From assembly GCF_000006565.2 (NCBI RefSeq), contig NC_031474.1, positions 2,949,662 through 3,013,661 on the forward strand: a stretch of 64,000 nucleotides of DNA, in the 5' to 3' direction. A program made the position numbers and the translations under genes. Within the stretch, counting starts at the first letter, position 1, and every line of letters begins with the position of its first letter. Source of the stretch: Toxoplasma gondii ME49. Lineage: Eukaryota > Apicomplexa > Conoidasida > Eucoccidiorida > Sarcocystidae. The notes beneath the pieces were generated by a model. The model was not told the origin of the DNA and made no database searches. It saw nothing but the letters and a program-made list of their open reading frames with translations. Of the stretch, positions 35,101 to 48,703 are shown one piece after another.

Positions 35101-38100
35101 GCCATCCTCTTCTGTCTTTTACCCTGTGTCTTCTTCAGTCTGCGTCGTTCTTACGTCTTCTCCTATCTTCAGGCTGCTTCGCTCTTCTACTGCGTTTAGT
35201 CCTCCCTTCGGTTTTTTTCATCACTTGTCTCCGATATCTTCTGCTCCTGTCGTAGGCGGCGAATACGAGACAATCGTGGTGGACTGTCCTCTATTCCGCG
35301 AAGCCGTTATGATCGACAAATGGAAATTCATTGTGCACTCTCCGGACGACTTTGCCCCTGTTCTCCTTCTCCAAGCTCGACGCTGGCACACAGCCGCCAA
35401 GGCCGAACTGGCCGACCAAGCTCAGGGTCTCTGGTGGCCCAGAGACACTGCAGACGACGAGAGAGGAATCGACGAAAACGACGCGGAAAAGTGCATCCAT
35501 TCTCTGACAAACAGCTCTGGAAAAAGAGAAAATCAGACACTGCCCCTGTATTCGCTTGCCGCAGCTGATGCGGCGAAACGCGCAGCCGACAAGGCCCGAT
35601 GCGCAGAAGCCGAGAGCGACGACGGAGACATCCACGAAGGAGGAATCGCCGAAGAAGACGCGCGAGCAAACAAAAGAGATCTCGGGGAAGAACTCGGAGA
35701 GGGGAACGATGACGTTCCGGATGGGGTAGGAGTTGAACGTGGATGGCTTTCAGCAGAAAATGTCGCACTCAGCTTCGATAAAAAGAAGTTCAATGTTCCC
35801 TGTGCGTGTCGCTCTGGGTTCTCCTCTCACTCTGCATGCCCGGCCTGTGCCTTCCTCCAAGAGCTTTTCACTCTGGACTTCTTCCTCTCTCCAGCGGCTC
35901 GACTCCTCGTCGCTCGCTCGGGGTGTCTGTACACCCGTGCGCTTGCGCAGCTGGCCTCGAGGCTTCCTCGGAAGCAGACGGCGCAGTCTCGTCTTCCAAT
36001 GGCTCCTTTCCAACAGATCCCCTGTGGAGGCGCCAGACTTTGCGTTACCGGGACGCGCGTGCGCCAGACAGTTCTTCTGCATGCAGTTCTGACATTCGAC
36101 AGAGACAGCAAGTCGAGAGAAGCGGCCGCAGCAACCGAGAAGAGGCCGCGCGGCTTCTCGCCTGCGGATCCCTGCCTCCGCTCTGCTCCTTCTTCGCGCT
36201 GGGGAGCTCAGGCGTCGAAGAGAGAGCACGGAGAGAGCCAAGAAGGGAGACGGAGAAGCGTCAGCTTGGAAGCGGAGCGGGAGGAACACAACGCGACAAG
36301 ACATCGAGGACCCTCCGTGGAGTGTCTCAACAAGAAGGCGGTCTGCCTTGAAGCAACAGTGAATATGGAAAACGAGAAACATGCTGTTTCCACTCTGGCC
36401 TCCCTCATTATCAAAAGCATACAACAACTTAGACAGGGAGCAGAAACGTCTCATCCATCCAAGAGGAGAGACGTGGCGAGCACAGAGACTTCTCTGGAAA
36501 CGAAGGAGATGAAAAAGTCGAGAGAGACTTTGCCCATTGCACATCTGCTTCTCGTTGCGTTCTCCCCGTCTTCTCTGGGCGGAGAAGACTCTTTCCTCAG
36601 AGAATCTGTTCAGCCTCAAACGCCTGCGGGGAGCGCAGAGCTCACACGTTCTCATGTTCCTCGCCAGACACGACAAGATGAGAGAAACGAAGCCCGAGAA
36701 ACAACGAAACCTAGAGACTCTGAAACTCCTTTTCTCTACACACCTTCGGATTCGTGTAGCATGTCGTTCTCCTCTCCTTCTTCTTCTTTACCTTCTTCTC
36801 CTTCTAGTTCTTCTCCCTCCCCTTCGTCTTCGTCGACGCTTGTCCCTGCGTCTGGGGAACTGCTTGATCTAGCTCGACTTGTTCAGAATGTCTTGTCGGC
36901 CTTGGATGCTTCAGCCACTCATCCCTTTCCGGTTACCTCCCTCTGCGCGCCTGCTGGGCAAGGAGGGAAGACGGTTCCGCTGCTGCGGTTGGCACTGGAG
37001 CTCGACGATAGCCAGGCACACAACGAGACCGGCAGAGTCCTTCTTTGCCTCCCATCTGGCGGCTCTGAGCTCCTCACGGATACGGCGAATCAACGTTTGG
37101 AAACCGAGCGTCCTGAACCTTCTTCTTCGAGCACATCGTCGGCTTCCTTTTCGGAAGGCGCGTCACTGTCTTCGTCTGGAATGTCTTCCTTCGTCTTGTC
37201 TGAAACGGTTCGCAGATTCAAAGAGCCCTTTGCCACGCGTTCCCTCAACTTGTGGGTCCCGGCTTTGACTGCATTGCCGGAGTTGCCTCAGGCACTGAAC
37301 GAGAGGAGTCATGCGCCCGTGGTGGTGAGGAGACCGGAAGAGGCGCTGAAGGCTGGTGAGGACGACGCAGGAAGAGAGAAAGCCTACGCGACGCACAAAG
37401 AGGGAGAACGAAGCTCAACTTCTGCGCGCTCTTTCTCGCTTGCCAGCAACTTATGTCAGGCGGCTACGTACACTCAACACGAACAGATCTGGAAGATCGA
37501 AAGACAGGACAGAGAGAGGCGCGACGACGCGAAGGAGTTCCACCACTCTCACTTGCCCATTGGAAGTTCTCCTTCAAACAACCTGCCTTCGGTGGCGTGT
37601 TCTTCCATGCGATGCATCGCAACCCATCCGCTCCCATACTCTGAAATCCTCATTGGAGGAATCTCCGGGCATCTCCCCCACACGAGTCTTCTTCCAGTTT
37701 TTTCTCCTCCACCTTATTCGTGGTCCCCTGCGTCTCCCTCTTGCTCTCTTGCTTGTTCGTCTTGGTGCCCGTCGCGGCCTTTTGCCTCGCCTGCTTGCCC
37801 TGCCTCTGCGAGCAGCGAAGCCGCGCTGAGAGTCTCTCTTGAACTCCAGAGGGAGGAGAGACGCGCAGCCGTCCCTGTCGAAGATAGTCTGCTTGTGTGC
37901 GAGAGATCGAACCACAACGAGCAGGGCCACTGGGCGGGGACAAAGCAAGAGGAAAAGGACAACTCGGAAGAGACAAAAGGTGAAGCAAGACTCCAAGAGC
38001 CTCGCCCACCTTGCGACGGCCTGGCCTTTGCTCTGGAGGTCGCTGTTGCGGCCCGAAACCTCGTCCACACCACGCGGCTCGCAGGCGCAGAATCTGCGGA

Positions 38101-40228
38101 ATCTGAGGCGCAGACCTCAGAAAGTGAGAAAGAAGAAGAAGAAGACGGAGATGACGCGGGAGAAGAGTTCGAGGCCGGAGAGCACGAACGAAGACAGGCG
38201 GGGCGACATGCCCGAGACAGGGTCCACTTGACCACGCGTTTGCCAGCTCCCCCGCCTCTGCTGTTTGCGTTTTCGAGCTTGCGAGAGGCTCCTGGCGTCT
38301 CCGAGTTCGCGACTCTAAAACAACCCTGGTCTTCGTTGGAAGGACAGGAAGATGGCGGTCGCAGCAAGGACGAGAAAATATCGGCGAAAACAGCGGCAGC
38401 TCGGCGAAATGGAGATGCGCGGCTCGGGAAGAGAGCAGAACCGCCCGCCGCGTTGGATCGACAAGCGAACAACGACTTCCAGAGCACTGCGTCTTCTGCA
38501 GTCGCGTCTCTACTCGCAGGCGTCCGCTCGCAGCTGGAAATCCACCTCAACCCCCAGGGCGTTGTCTTCTGGGATGCGCGCACCCGAGTGGAGAGACGCG
38601 CGAAGAGTCTCAGCCGAGAGGGAGGCAAGGCCGGAGAGACGCTGAGACAGCCAGGACACCTGCGCGCCCCAGAGCCACGGGCCTGCGTTCTCTGCTCCTC
38701 CGAGGACGTTCCTCCTGCCAGCCTGTCTGTGAGCTCTTCCAGCTTCTTTTCTTCTCTCTGTTCTCTTTCGCCTGCTTCTTCGTCTTCTTCTCTCTCGTCG
38801 AGGGTGCTCTGCAGGCGTTGCGTAGGGGCGCCGACGCTCGTGGTGCCTGCGCAGGTGTCAGGAGTCCAGGGGGGCGGGCATCTCTCGCTGTGGCCTCTGG
38901 GAGTTCGTGGCGAATGCAGAGAGTTTTCAAGAACTGAAACAAGGAGGGTGGAAGTGCAGCGAAGCTGCAGGGGCTCGCAAAACAGAGAAGATGCGAGTGC
39001 AAGCGACATGACCGCCGCGCGCTCTCCCTGTCCCTTTGTCTCCGCTTCTTGGCCGAGGTGTACAGACAGCGCGGAGAACGCGTGTGAAGAGGCCGGGGAG
39101 CCTGGAGAAGGACGGGAAGGGCAGGCAGCAGAAGGACGCTCGTCAGAGAGCAGCAGTAAGGAGATCTGGAGTCTCTGGATCTCTGGGGGCCGAGCGCGAG
39201 GGCGCTGGGTGCGGAGAGCGACGAAGGCCAGGGCGGTCGGAGAGAATGACACGAAGGTGGAAGGCGACAGAGATGTGGGGAGACGCGGAGGAAGAAAGAC
39301 AGAGACAGACTCCCAACAGTGGCTGCAAAAGGGGGCAAAGGAGCCGAAGGAGGAGACGACGGGGGTATGGAAGGTTGAGTTGAACTTTTCTGCTCGGTTA
39401 GAAGGAAACGCCGCATACGAACTCGAATCCGAGACCAGGGCGCGTTCTGGAGAGCTGCGTGCTATTTGGGCAGCAGCTGTCGTTACAGCGGCGAAAGAAG
39501 CTTCGAGGGACGGGGGCTCCCTCCGCCGAAATCACGGAACGCTGAGTACTGCCGAGGGCGAGAGAGAGAGAGGAGACGGTCGAGGAGACCAGGATCGATG
39601 TTCAAAAGCCAAGGAAGAAGGAGAGGAACAAACAGAAGAGAGAGAGGCGAGTTCAGTGCAAATGGAGGAGAACGAGGAGGCGCTGTCTGTGCTCGTGGAA
39701 GGGGTGGTCGATGCCGTTCTCACGCTGGATCGCTGGACGCGACAAAGCATTCGCGAGCACGTTGACTCTGGGATGCCGACTAAAACCGAGAGAGAGATCG
39801 ACTTCGTTCCCAGCCACCCCACAGAGGCAAGCCAAAGGGTTAAGGCCCTCGCTGAAGGAGACTGGTGCCTCTACGTCCTCTACGTTCCGCGCGTTCGTCC
39901 GCTGTCTCCTGTCAGCTCGTCAGCTGCCTCGAGAGATGAAGGCGACGACTGGGAGGAGGCTTTTCGTCGGCTTTTTTTCGCAAGAGTGGAGAGATTGTTG
40001 AGCCCAGAGGCCCGCCAAGACTCCTCCACTTCTCCGAGACTGAGAGAAGACGCGAGCGCTGCATGCAGATTGGAAACGCAGGAGACATCCCGAGACGCGC
40101 TGCCCAAAGCTACCTTCCCCCTGGTTTTCGTCCCCGTTCTGGGTCTCGAACAAACAAAGGGGTGCGCGCCGACGAGGGCGCAAGTGGTCGTCGTCAGAGA
40201 CAGGAAGCAGACACTGTTTGACGTGTAG
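32168..40228 (+). CDS. DPH6: Diphthine--ammonia ligase DPH6, with giant C-terminal extension
   Basis: Four exons: 32168-32659, 33393-33469, 34465-34679 and 35256-40228, with all splice phases agreeing (about 1,918 residues). The PP-loop SGGKDS is at residues 70-75. Other family signatures follow in order: ADSFMYQSVG, KGDEVEDLFELL, GAILSDYQRQRVENV, LQPLFFLWHRAQGPLLREM, GEGGEYET and VHSPDDFAP. DPH6 is the ATP-dependent amidase that completes diphthamide on eEF2 in the cytosol. The catalytic unit fills only residues about 60-310. Exon 4 adds about 1,600 residues with poly-Ser/Pro and Glu-rich tracts. Fungal and plant DPH6 carry RidA-like domains after the ATPase. Faint resemblance is visible near 37,600 (HPLPYSEILIGGISGHLP) and 38,020, but I cannot confirm it. 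Spacing is very unusual; hidden introns in exon 4 are possible, though the frame stays open throughout. Confidence 0.93.
33131..33210. repeat. TA run plus 12-base tandem repeat in DPH6 intron 1
   Basis: A TA run is followed by four perfect tandem copies of gtatatgtattt (33163-33210) and a diverged fifth copy. Confidence 0.85.
33780..34060. repeat. Degenerate GT/TTAGG-flavoured tract in DPH6 intron 2
   Basis: A stretch without coding features repeatedly shows words such as gtttacagtcta, ttaaggtttctgg, gttagagggtctagagtc and ttcaagaccaaggcttgag. It looks like a heavily mutated short tandem repeat, possibly derived from the telomere-type TTTAGGG unit. Assignment is by eye. Confidence 0.3.
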
Positions 40229-41872
40229 AGACACTCCAGGCGCTTCTCGCTGTGTGACGCCTCTTTCGTTCTCCTCAGAGGGGTGCTTTCGCAGTCGTCT
40301 ACGAATCGTGCATCAGAAGGTTTGGGAACTGTTTGTAGCTTTTGTGTGATTCGCGGGTCTCGCTGGTGTACGCGAGGTGTTTGCATGCGCTGCCTGTTTC
40401 ACTCACGCTCGTTTTGAGGTCTTCACGACCGCGTAACTTTGGATGCGTCGTTCCTCAGAAGTTATAGCTTTCGGTTTTAGACAAGTGACCTCAACGAACT
40501 GTGGAGTTTTCAAGTCTGCAGAGAAGAGGCGCTAAGCGCAAAGCGACATTTCCTCAATTATAAACTTCCTTGTTAAGTCTGTGTTAAAACTAGTTCGTTT
40601 CCGACGTTCGCAGCCGCTCCCCTTTGTCCGTGAATTGTCCAAGCTGCAGAAAACGGCTTCCCCGAGGAAACCGAACAGAAGAAATACCCCCATGTGTGTG
40701 CCAGCCCCTCAGAAGAGAATCGACGCCCACTGTTTATCCAATGCACATTCTACCTTTTTCCTTGCTATAAGCGTTCGGCCTCCGTGTGATGCGTAAAAAT
40801 ACGTGTCTTCTCTTGGGTGATTTCACAGATTTCTTTACTCAAAAGGGCGTTCTTGTCGGCTTCTTGCATTGGGTCGTTCTTTTCTCGCATAAACACTCCG
40901 CTGCATGCAGTGAGGGACTCCGTCTGACTGTGCACCGAGACGGAAGCAGCGTGCGGTTTCTGTGCTAGCAGCGACGCTGTGCTGAAGTACGAGTTTAAGA
41001 AAAGATCTCCGCCCAAAGAAGTCCCGGTGTGGTGCCCGAGGCCGAGGACATCACACACGAGAGATTCCATAGGAGATAGAATACGGACATGGCCTTCGTC
41101 TCTGAACCGCAGCTGTACACTCCACCCGTGGGCCTCGCGCGGCAGAACCTCGTTGCACTCTACACGAAGAGGGGGTTTGTCTGCGGCTCCAGAGTGACGA
41201 GCAACGCCCCGACGCCAGACCCTTCGGCCAGCGCCGCGTACGACGTTCACAGTGACAGACAGAGGTGCATGTACACTCGCGAGAGCACACAACTAGAGAA
41301 AAGAGGTACAGAGTGTATGCTACTCCCCACACGTTTCCGACCGTCTGACAGCGAGCAGGAAACAAACGTCCTTTGACCTGTTCAACTCGCACCCGTCTTC
41401 CAGTCGAAACGCGCGGAATGCACCGAAGCTAATCTTGCTGCATTTCCCTTACATGAGAAAACAAAGTCTCTCTCGCACCCCTCTGTGCCGGTCGCGACGA
41501 GCCACACGCGCGACTTGCAGAGCCGGCGCGGCATCCCCCTTTCTCCACGACCCCTTCGTACGCTCTCAGCCGGAGACTCTTTCTTCTTCTCTCCATGCAC
41601 ACTCCGTTGCTGTACGGCCTTCGAGAGCGGCCTTCTTCTGCCCTTGCTGTTCTCCTCCGCGACTCCGTCGCTTTCGGCGCTTCTTTCTGTCGAGTTTTCA
41701 AGTCACCCTTTTCAATACCCCAAACACTCTCACCCCTCGCGCTCCTCCCAATTCCAAGCACCTCGCTCTCCTTCTCTCTTCCTCTCCACCGTGTCCTCCC
41801 CTCTTTCTTCCCCCTGCTTTTTTCCTCTCTTCTTCGCCTTGCTTTTTTCCTCTCTTTTTCGCCTTGCTCTTG
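40229..41872. other. Convergent 3' region between DPH6 and the FHA/RING-CH gene
   Basis: The two flanking genes end towards each other here, so both 3' UTRs lie in this stretch. The part just right of 41400 is pyrimidine-rich on the plus strand. No other gene is supported. Confidence 0.55.
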
Positions 41873-44800
41873 TTACAGACTCGTTCTGCAGTTGCCGCCA
41901 AGCCAGACGCCTCCACTGGTGGCACTTCCGTCTGAAGAGACGCGGGCGTTCGGACCCCCGGCGTGGGCGCTGCCGACTTCCTCGGGGTAGCTGAGGCCTT
42001 GCTGCATGCAGAGAGGTCCACTGCCCGGCCCGACTCCAGAGCTCCCGGCAGGTCCGCCGCCCTGAACCGCCGCCGGCGTCACGCCGCTCTGGGAGCTCGC
42101 GAATGCATGCGCGTGCGGGGGCGTTCCTGCCCCATGCGCGGCCCCGAGATTTGCATGCGTGGTGCCTCTGGGAGACACGTGGAAGCCGTTGACGGCGCTT
42201 GGACTCGCAGAGGAGAGAACCATCGGGGGGTACGAGTGGGTTCCACTGGCGCCTCCGGGGCCGCTTCTGGGTGTGTGGTTCGAGGAACCGCTGAAGAAGG
42301 ACCCCTGCCGCACAAAGCCATGGGGGCTGGTGGCCCGCGGCTGCGCGGTTCGGGGACTGCTGTTGGGCGCGCTCACAGTTCCGGCCAGCTGGCTCTGCGA
42401 AAGAGGCGCCGGAGTCGCATGGCCGTAAGCGCCGCCAGACGCAGGAGCCCCGAGACCTTCATACACGCGCGTCGCCGCAGCCGCTGCTTCCTGCTGCTGC
42501 TGAAGCACGGCTGCCAGTGCCAAGTGCAGAGGCACCTGCTGAGAAGAAGAGACTGTCCCGGGGAGGGAGCGCGAGCAGAGCGCCGACGCGGCAGGGCTCG
42601 AAGAGGACATCTGCGCCTGCTGCGCCTGCTGCGCCTGTTGCAGCTGCTGCGCCTGCTGGAGCTGCTGCAGCTGCTGGTGCAACGCAAACAACTGCTGAGC
42701 ACTCGCGCTTGCATGTGCGAAGGCGTTCGAGCTCCCAGAAGGACTCGCGACTGACCCGGAGCTTGAGTTCGCGCTCCGTGCATGCGGCAATCCGAGGAAC
42801 GGCGGGACTGAGCCGTCGCCATACGAGGCGTTGCCGACGCGCCCCGAGCCTCCCGCGGTCGTCGCTACTCCCTCGCTCGCGAGGCTCGTCTGAAGCCCCT
42901 CGAGACCCCCTTCGACTCCCTGAGACCCGTGGGGACTCCCAGCGTTCGAAGGCCCCCCGCGAGTCCCCGCCACTTGATTCGCCGCAGCGGCCGCCGCCGC
43001 CGCAGCCGCCATCGCCTCTTCGAAGCGCGCCGCAGCAGCCGCGGCAGCCGCCGCTGCGACCGCCGCATCCGCGGCGGCGGCATTCCCGACAGGGGCGGTG
43101 GAGCCCAACGCGGTCGAAGGTGCGGGACCCATCGAGGCCCGGCTCGAAACCGGCGCGCCTCGGTTCGCGACCGCGGTTGCGGCGGCCAGAGCCGCAGCCG
43201 CGGCGGCGACTCCCGGCGGCGCAGAGGCGAGGTGTGGCGGCAGCTGGAAGTCGCTGAAGGACGAGAAATTTGCGCCGCGGGGGTGAGACGAGAGAGAGGC
43301 CTGGTGCTGACGAATGTCCGCCGAGAGAAGAGACGCCAAGACGTGGTGGGGAGGCAAGCGAGAAGAGAGAGACGCATGCGCGCCTGCGACCTGAGATGAA
43401 GAAGGTCCCGAAGATCCGCTGCCGGACACAGGCGCCGAAGACGAAGACTGCTCCGCAGGGAAAGATGAAGGCTCTGAAAAAGGGTGGAAAGCAAGTTGGT
43501 GCAAGGTAAGTAAAATACACATCCCTTGATCAAATATACATACAGATATACAAAAACATATGCACACAGCTCTAGGAAAAAAGTGTATGTACACTTGTGG
43601 GTACATAGGTACCTGGATTGCGACCAGCAAATGTGAATGCCACACACATGCACCCATTCCCGCATTCAGGAGGGCTTTTCAGTCATGAAATCTACAAGCG
43701 CATATACGTAACTGGATAAGTAAGCATACATATTTATGTACATATTTATACATGTATATATACACGTATACATACATGTATAAGTATATATACGTATAAA
43801 TATGTATGTATATGCATATACATATGTTCATATATTCATATATATACATATATATATATATATACCTAGAATATATTATAAATAGATACGTAAGTAAATT
43901 TGGAGTATGGGTTTCTCGGGCGTACCAGGAATTGGGGACTGTTGGCGCTGGATTTCGTTCGAGACATCCGCGATCGCCGGCGCGGTCACCGGCGCCTCGT
44001 CCAGCGAGAACTTCACGACGCTGCGGCCAACTTGGAGAGCGACATCTGCATGGAAGAAACAAAGACGGGTGCGAATGACATCGCATGCAGAACTCCGCGA
44101 AACAGTCACTCCAGAACTCTCACAATACGACGCTTTCACCATCCGAATCCAAGATTCCGCGCACAGATTCAAACGCACAGAGACCCACGTTGCACACTCT
44201 GAAACAAGATTCCTGGGTGTCTACAAGTTACACCTGTCTCTCAGCCGATGACGCATTCAAATACATATATCGGCTCATGTGCATGGTTTTTATGATAAAT
44301 GAAGAGACATATAGGCAGACACAGCTATAGATGCATGTTTCGGTTAGCACAGAGGTGTAGGCAGACATCGATACAGGTAGGCATAGACGCAGAGATAGAC
44401 TGAGATACAAACACAGACAGATGCGCATGCACGTGCACATGATATCCTTCTAGACGATCGAACGCAGTTCTTTTTGCTCACCAACATCGCCGACGGGGAA
44501 AGCTTTGCGTAGACACACAAGAGTGCCGAACTTCGAGTTGTGGTCCTCCAACTGAAAGTGACCATCGACAAAGCGAATGGTCGCGTGATAGCGAGAAATT
44601 GAGACGTCGGGAATGCGTACATCCGACTCATGTCCACGACCCTGAAAGCACAGGCATGCAAACAAATCTCTGTTCGCGCTCTTGCAACTCAGGTCGCATA
44701 AACTGACACACCTCTACAGAGAGCCCAGAATACCCAAGACGACTCCAGTTGTGTGCGCTACAGACAACCGCGTCACAACGCACGCTCCAGCAACCTTTTT

Positions 44801-47800
44801 CCCCACCAAAGCAAATATACAAATAAATACATAAATACACAGATACACGAATATACCTCTATACATACGTATACATACATAGACTTGTATCAGACAGAGT
44901 ATGTGTATCGCGGGGTGTTTCAATAGGGTGTTGAGTTTCCTGCCTCCTCAAGAAGCGCATGCCAGGCAGACACGCGTTAACGTGAGGCCTTTTCACAGCG
45001 TTTCTTGTCTAGAAACGTCTCTTGGGTGTGTGCATGCAACTCGAGCTGCATGCGTGGCTCGAGAGGGAGAAAAAGAGATTGTTTCTGCGTGTTTACCAGC
45101 TTCAAGTCTTTCTTGGAGGCCATGCTGATGACGTGGACGCCCTTCTGCTGGACCCCCACCATGTTCTCCAAGATGATGAACGGCGGCTCCGTCCTCGGCA
45201 CAGACACCACTTGCATGCGTTCTGAAAAAAACTCTCCAACACATGCTCCTTTCGCCCAATCGAAAAAAAGCAGGCAGTTACACACACCTGACGCGACTAC
45301 TCATGTATCGAGATGCACACAGAGGATTCCTTCTCTATACTCCGACATACGTAACTGCATGCGTGGGGGGTACCATCTACAAACATACAGATAGAGATAC
45401 AGATGGAGATAGATATCGATGCAAATGGATAGAGATACATGGATATAGAAATAGATATAAATAAAATAGATATCGATACACAGATGTAGGCAGATATAGA
45501 AAGATATAGGTAGACAGCGTACCTGTAGTCTGGCCGTCTTCTTTTTCGTATTTGACAGCTGTGGGGTAGGGGACTTTGCAGAGTTCGCAGTGGATTTGTT
45601 TGAAGAAGAAGGCACTGCGTTGCTGCTGCTCGTTTAGGTTGAGTCTACCGTTGATCCAGTGGCGGAGACATTGAACGTGGACGAACTTGATGCTGCCTTT
45701 ACATTCACACGGGGAGATCAGAGGGTCTCCTTCTTGGTTGCCCTCCAGCAGACAAATGCGGCATTGCATATCCCTGAAAAACAGAAACGAAAGCTTTCAA
45801 CTATGTTTCTTGCGCCTCCATATCAACAAATACATGCATATATAACGTATATATTTATATGAACACAATATGAGCATAGGCATACATGCATTTATACACA
45901 TAACACAACTACAAAAACCGCACATAAACACATATCTGTACGCCTGAAATATATATATATATATATATATATATCCTAGCACGTAATAAATATGTCAACA
46001 TAAAATCAATGCATAAAACGTGTATGTAAATACGTCGAGTACGTACTCTGGGGCTGCACGTGAGACGGGAGGTTCGCCATCTTCGAGACGGAGTTCCGGC
46101 GCGCTGTCGTCGTCTCCTGTTGCGCTTTCTTCACCCATGGCGTTGTCTTCGGACTTCTTTTTTGTCACGAGTTGTTTGACTCGGAGCTTGAAACGCCCTA
46201 ACTTGATAACGTCGCCTTCCTGCAGAATGTGCTTGTTGTTGTTCTGCTCCCTGACAATGGACCACAGTTTCTTCGGGACCAAGGTCGTGGCTGCCGAGCC
46301 GCACAGCGACCGATCTGCTGGAACGATAACAAACTTGCCTGCGAAAGACACACCACGGGCCGCGCTTTGTCAGAGAAGGAAGTCCGGAGAAAATTCGGGA
46401 GAGAGCAGACAACACAAAGCCTCTTGCGAGAACAAGCACGGCGAGAAGAGACGACTCTCTTCAAAACGAGAAATCCTCAAAAAGAGCCAGACCTCCCTCT
46501 CGACATAGACACCTTAAACCATATCTCTCCTCGAACCGCCGTCTGCTCGCTTCCTTGTTAGCATTCGTTGTTCGTCTCTTCCTGCTTCTTCGCTGTGGAG
46601 TTACTCAGCTCCGCATATCGAACTGGATTTTTCCGCGAAAGGGGACCTCCGAGTCGTTTTACCGATTTCACGAAAAAGACGTTCAGAGAACAACGAGGCA
46701 GACATACACAGTCCGAACCAGGTGTACAAACACCCAAATTTCTCCGTTATACGCAAAGACGGCTGCGTCACCACACACGGGGATTCTTTGGAAACACGAC
46801 GAGCTACGACCTACTCGCTATTGATGCTGTCCCTGAGTCTGTCTCCTATTTCGCGGGTCTCCCTCGCAAAAACGCGCCAAAGCCCTCTCCTTTCCTCTGT
46901 TCTGTCGTTCCTCTTCAGTGTCTCCTCACCGTCTTTGACGCATTTGATGGAAAGAAGGAAGTCCGTAGACAGAAGAGGCGGCGAGCTCGTGCTCGACGCT
47001 GCTGCGACTACTCCCGCCGCTGCTGGGACGGTCTGAGCATTCGCGGCGGAAGCTGCGTTCGCACTTTGAGACTCTCCCTGAGTGACGCCTGCACTCGTTC
47101 CCGAGGCTCCAGAGCCTCGTTCCTCTTGGCCTCCGTTCTGGTCGCGGTCTGCAGACGCTCCGCCAGTCGCCGGCGCCGAGTCTCTGTGGTCTCCGCTCTG
47201 CGCGCCACAAGCGCCTTGGGCTCCGGGCGCGGCGCCGTCTCGAGCCTCCGGTGTGGCGCTGTTGGAGGCCGCGGCGCTCTGGGCGAGGGCGGGAGGTCCA
47301 GGGACGGGGGCTGATTCGAGGACGCAGTTGATGTCTGCGTCCAGGCGAAAGAGACGCGCTGAACGCGTCACCACGAACTGCTTCACATTCACATGTCGTG
47401 TTTCGTAGTCAAACAAATCGTGGCTATCTCTGTGCCACGTCGTGCACTCCACCCGCAACCTGCACGCACACACTCCGCACAGAGTCACCACCTGAAGAGC
47501 GAGGCACAGCTGCTTCGACACTCACTTCATTCGACTTCTCCACGAACACACAAACAGCTTGGGCCAACAAAAATGAATCTCGGTTTTCCAAGGACGCCAG
47601 CTGGAAAAAGAGTCATCGTTGGCAAACGGGACTCCTGTGTGCCGATGGACACACGCGCTGAAGAGATGTATATCTACAAGGATGGACATCCTACTATGCA
47701 TGTGAAACACAAACATATGCATGCATATATATATATATATGCGGCATACATCTGTGGAGATGTACTCATTCACTGCATGTATCGTGTGCATCTGGAACAC

Positions 47801-48667
47801 CGAGAAAAAGGGAAGATTTCTTCGTGTGGCGTTGGCCAAGACAGCTGCTGCGGGGGTGACCTAGGGGGCGAAAAGCTCAGGTGTGAAAGCAGGCTTGCAT
47901 GCAGACGAGAGAGGCCTCCGGAAGAAGAGACGCCGTCTCCCACATTGCCACGTATGTATCCATCTACAGCAAACAAAGGATTATTTCGAATCATAGTCGA
48001 GCAAAGACCCAAAAGACACGGCAGTCACACAGAGTACAGAAACTGAGCAGGGTTACATTCGCCGTCCAAACAGACAGTGTACGTCAGTGAAATGTCTCCG
48101 AATTCGGAACGACGAAGAACACTCAGGGGAAAACTTGGCTGAGAGACGTCTCTCTCCTGACATTGTCGCACAGCACGGTTAAGTTCGGTTTCCCCTTGGG
48201 TGGAGTCAAAAAAAAGTGAGCAGAGAACTGGGTCTCAGTCCACGCCAACATGTCTTGATTCTCTGCTTTCTGTGGACCTACGCAGGCTGCATAGGGAGAA
48301 GTTGATTCTGAGGCGATGGGTGAGGAGCGAGCACCATAGTGCCGCTGTCGCAAGGATCTCTGACGTGTAAACTGTGGCTGTCCAACTGTGTCCCTGCGAA
48401 AACAAGAACAGATTTCCAATGCGAAGTGCCATGAGGAAAGGATACTCTCCACCTCTCCTGCTTGTCTCACGCCTCCAGTGTGTCTCCCTGCGCCAACAAA
48501 GAGGCCCGCGGACCACAGTCGCTGTGACGCGGAGCACAGGAGGGGCTACACACCTTAACTCGTCGTGCATGCAGGTCTCCAACAAACGAAGATACGCCGC
48601 AAAGGTCACACGCAGGCAGGACGAAAACACACACACATGTACACTTATACGCACATACATGCACGGA

Positions 48668-48703
<36 letters not shown>

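Noticed and set aside
37714..39252. 512-codon open frame on the minus strand
   Set aside because: It is antisense to DPH6 exon 4, whose plus frame is continuous over 4.9 kb. The minus translation is Arg/Ser/Pro-biased with no domain and is a by-product of GC-rich codon use.
42459..43520. Second long minus frame (about 353 codons) and a plus frame (246 codons) in the Ala/Gln-rich region
   Set aside because: Trinucleotide repeats leave all frames open. Only the frame ending at 41873 joins in phase to the FHA exons.
48235..48470. Alternative readings of the exon at 48282-48393, including one beginning WTATVYTSEILATAALW
   Set aside because: It looks protein-like, but its phases do not match both neighbouring exons. 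The third frame fits the GTGAGG donor upstream and the acceptor at 47460 downstream.
48560..48640. Segment reading LRVTFAAYLRLLETCMHDEL on the minus strand
   Set aside because: It ends at a donor-like gtgtgt, but there is no acceptable acceptor in the TA-rich sequence before it.
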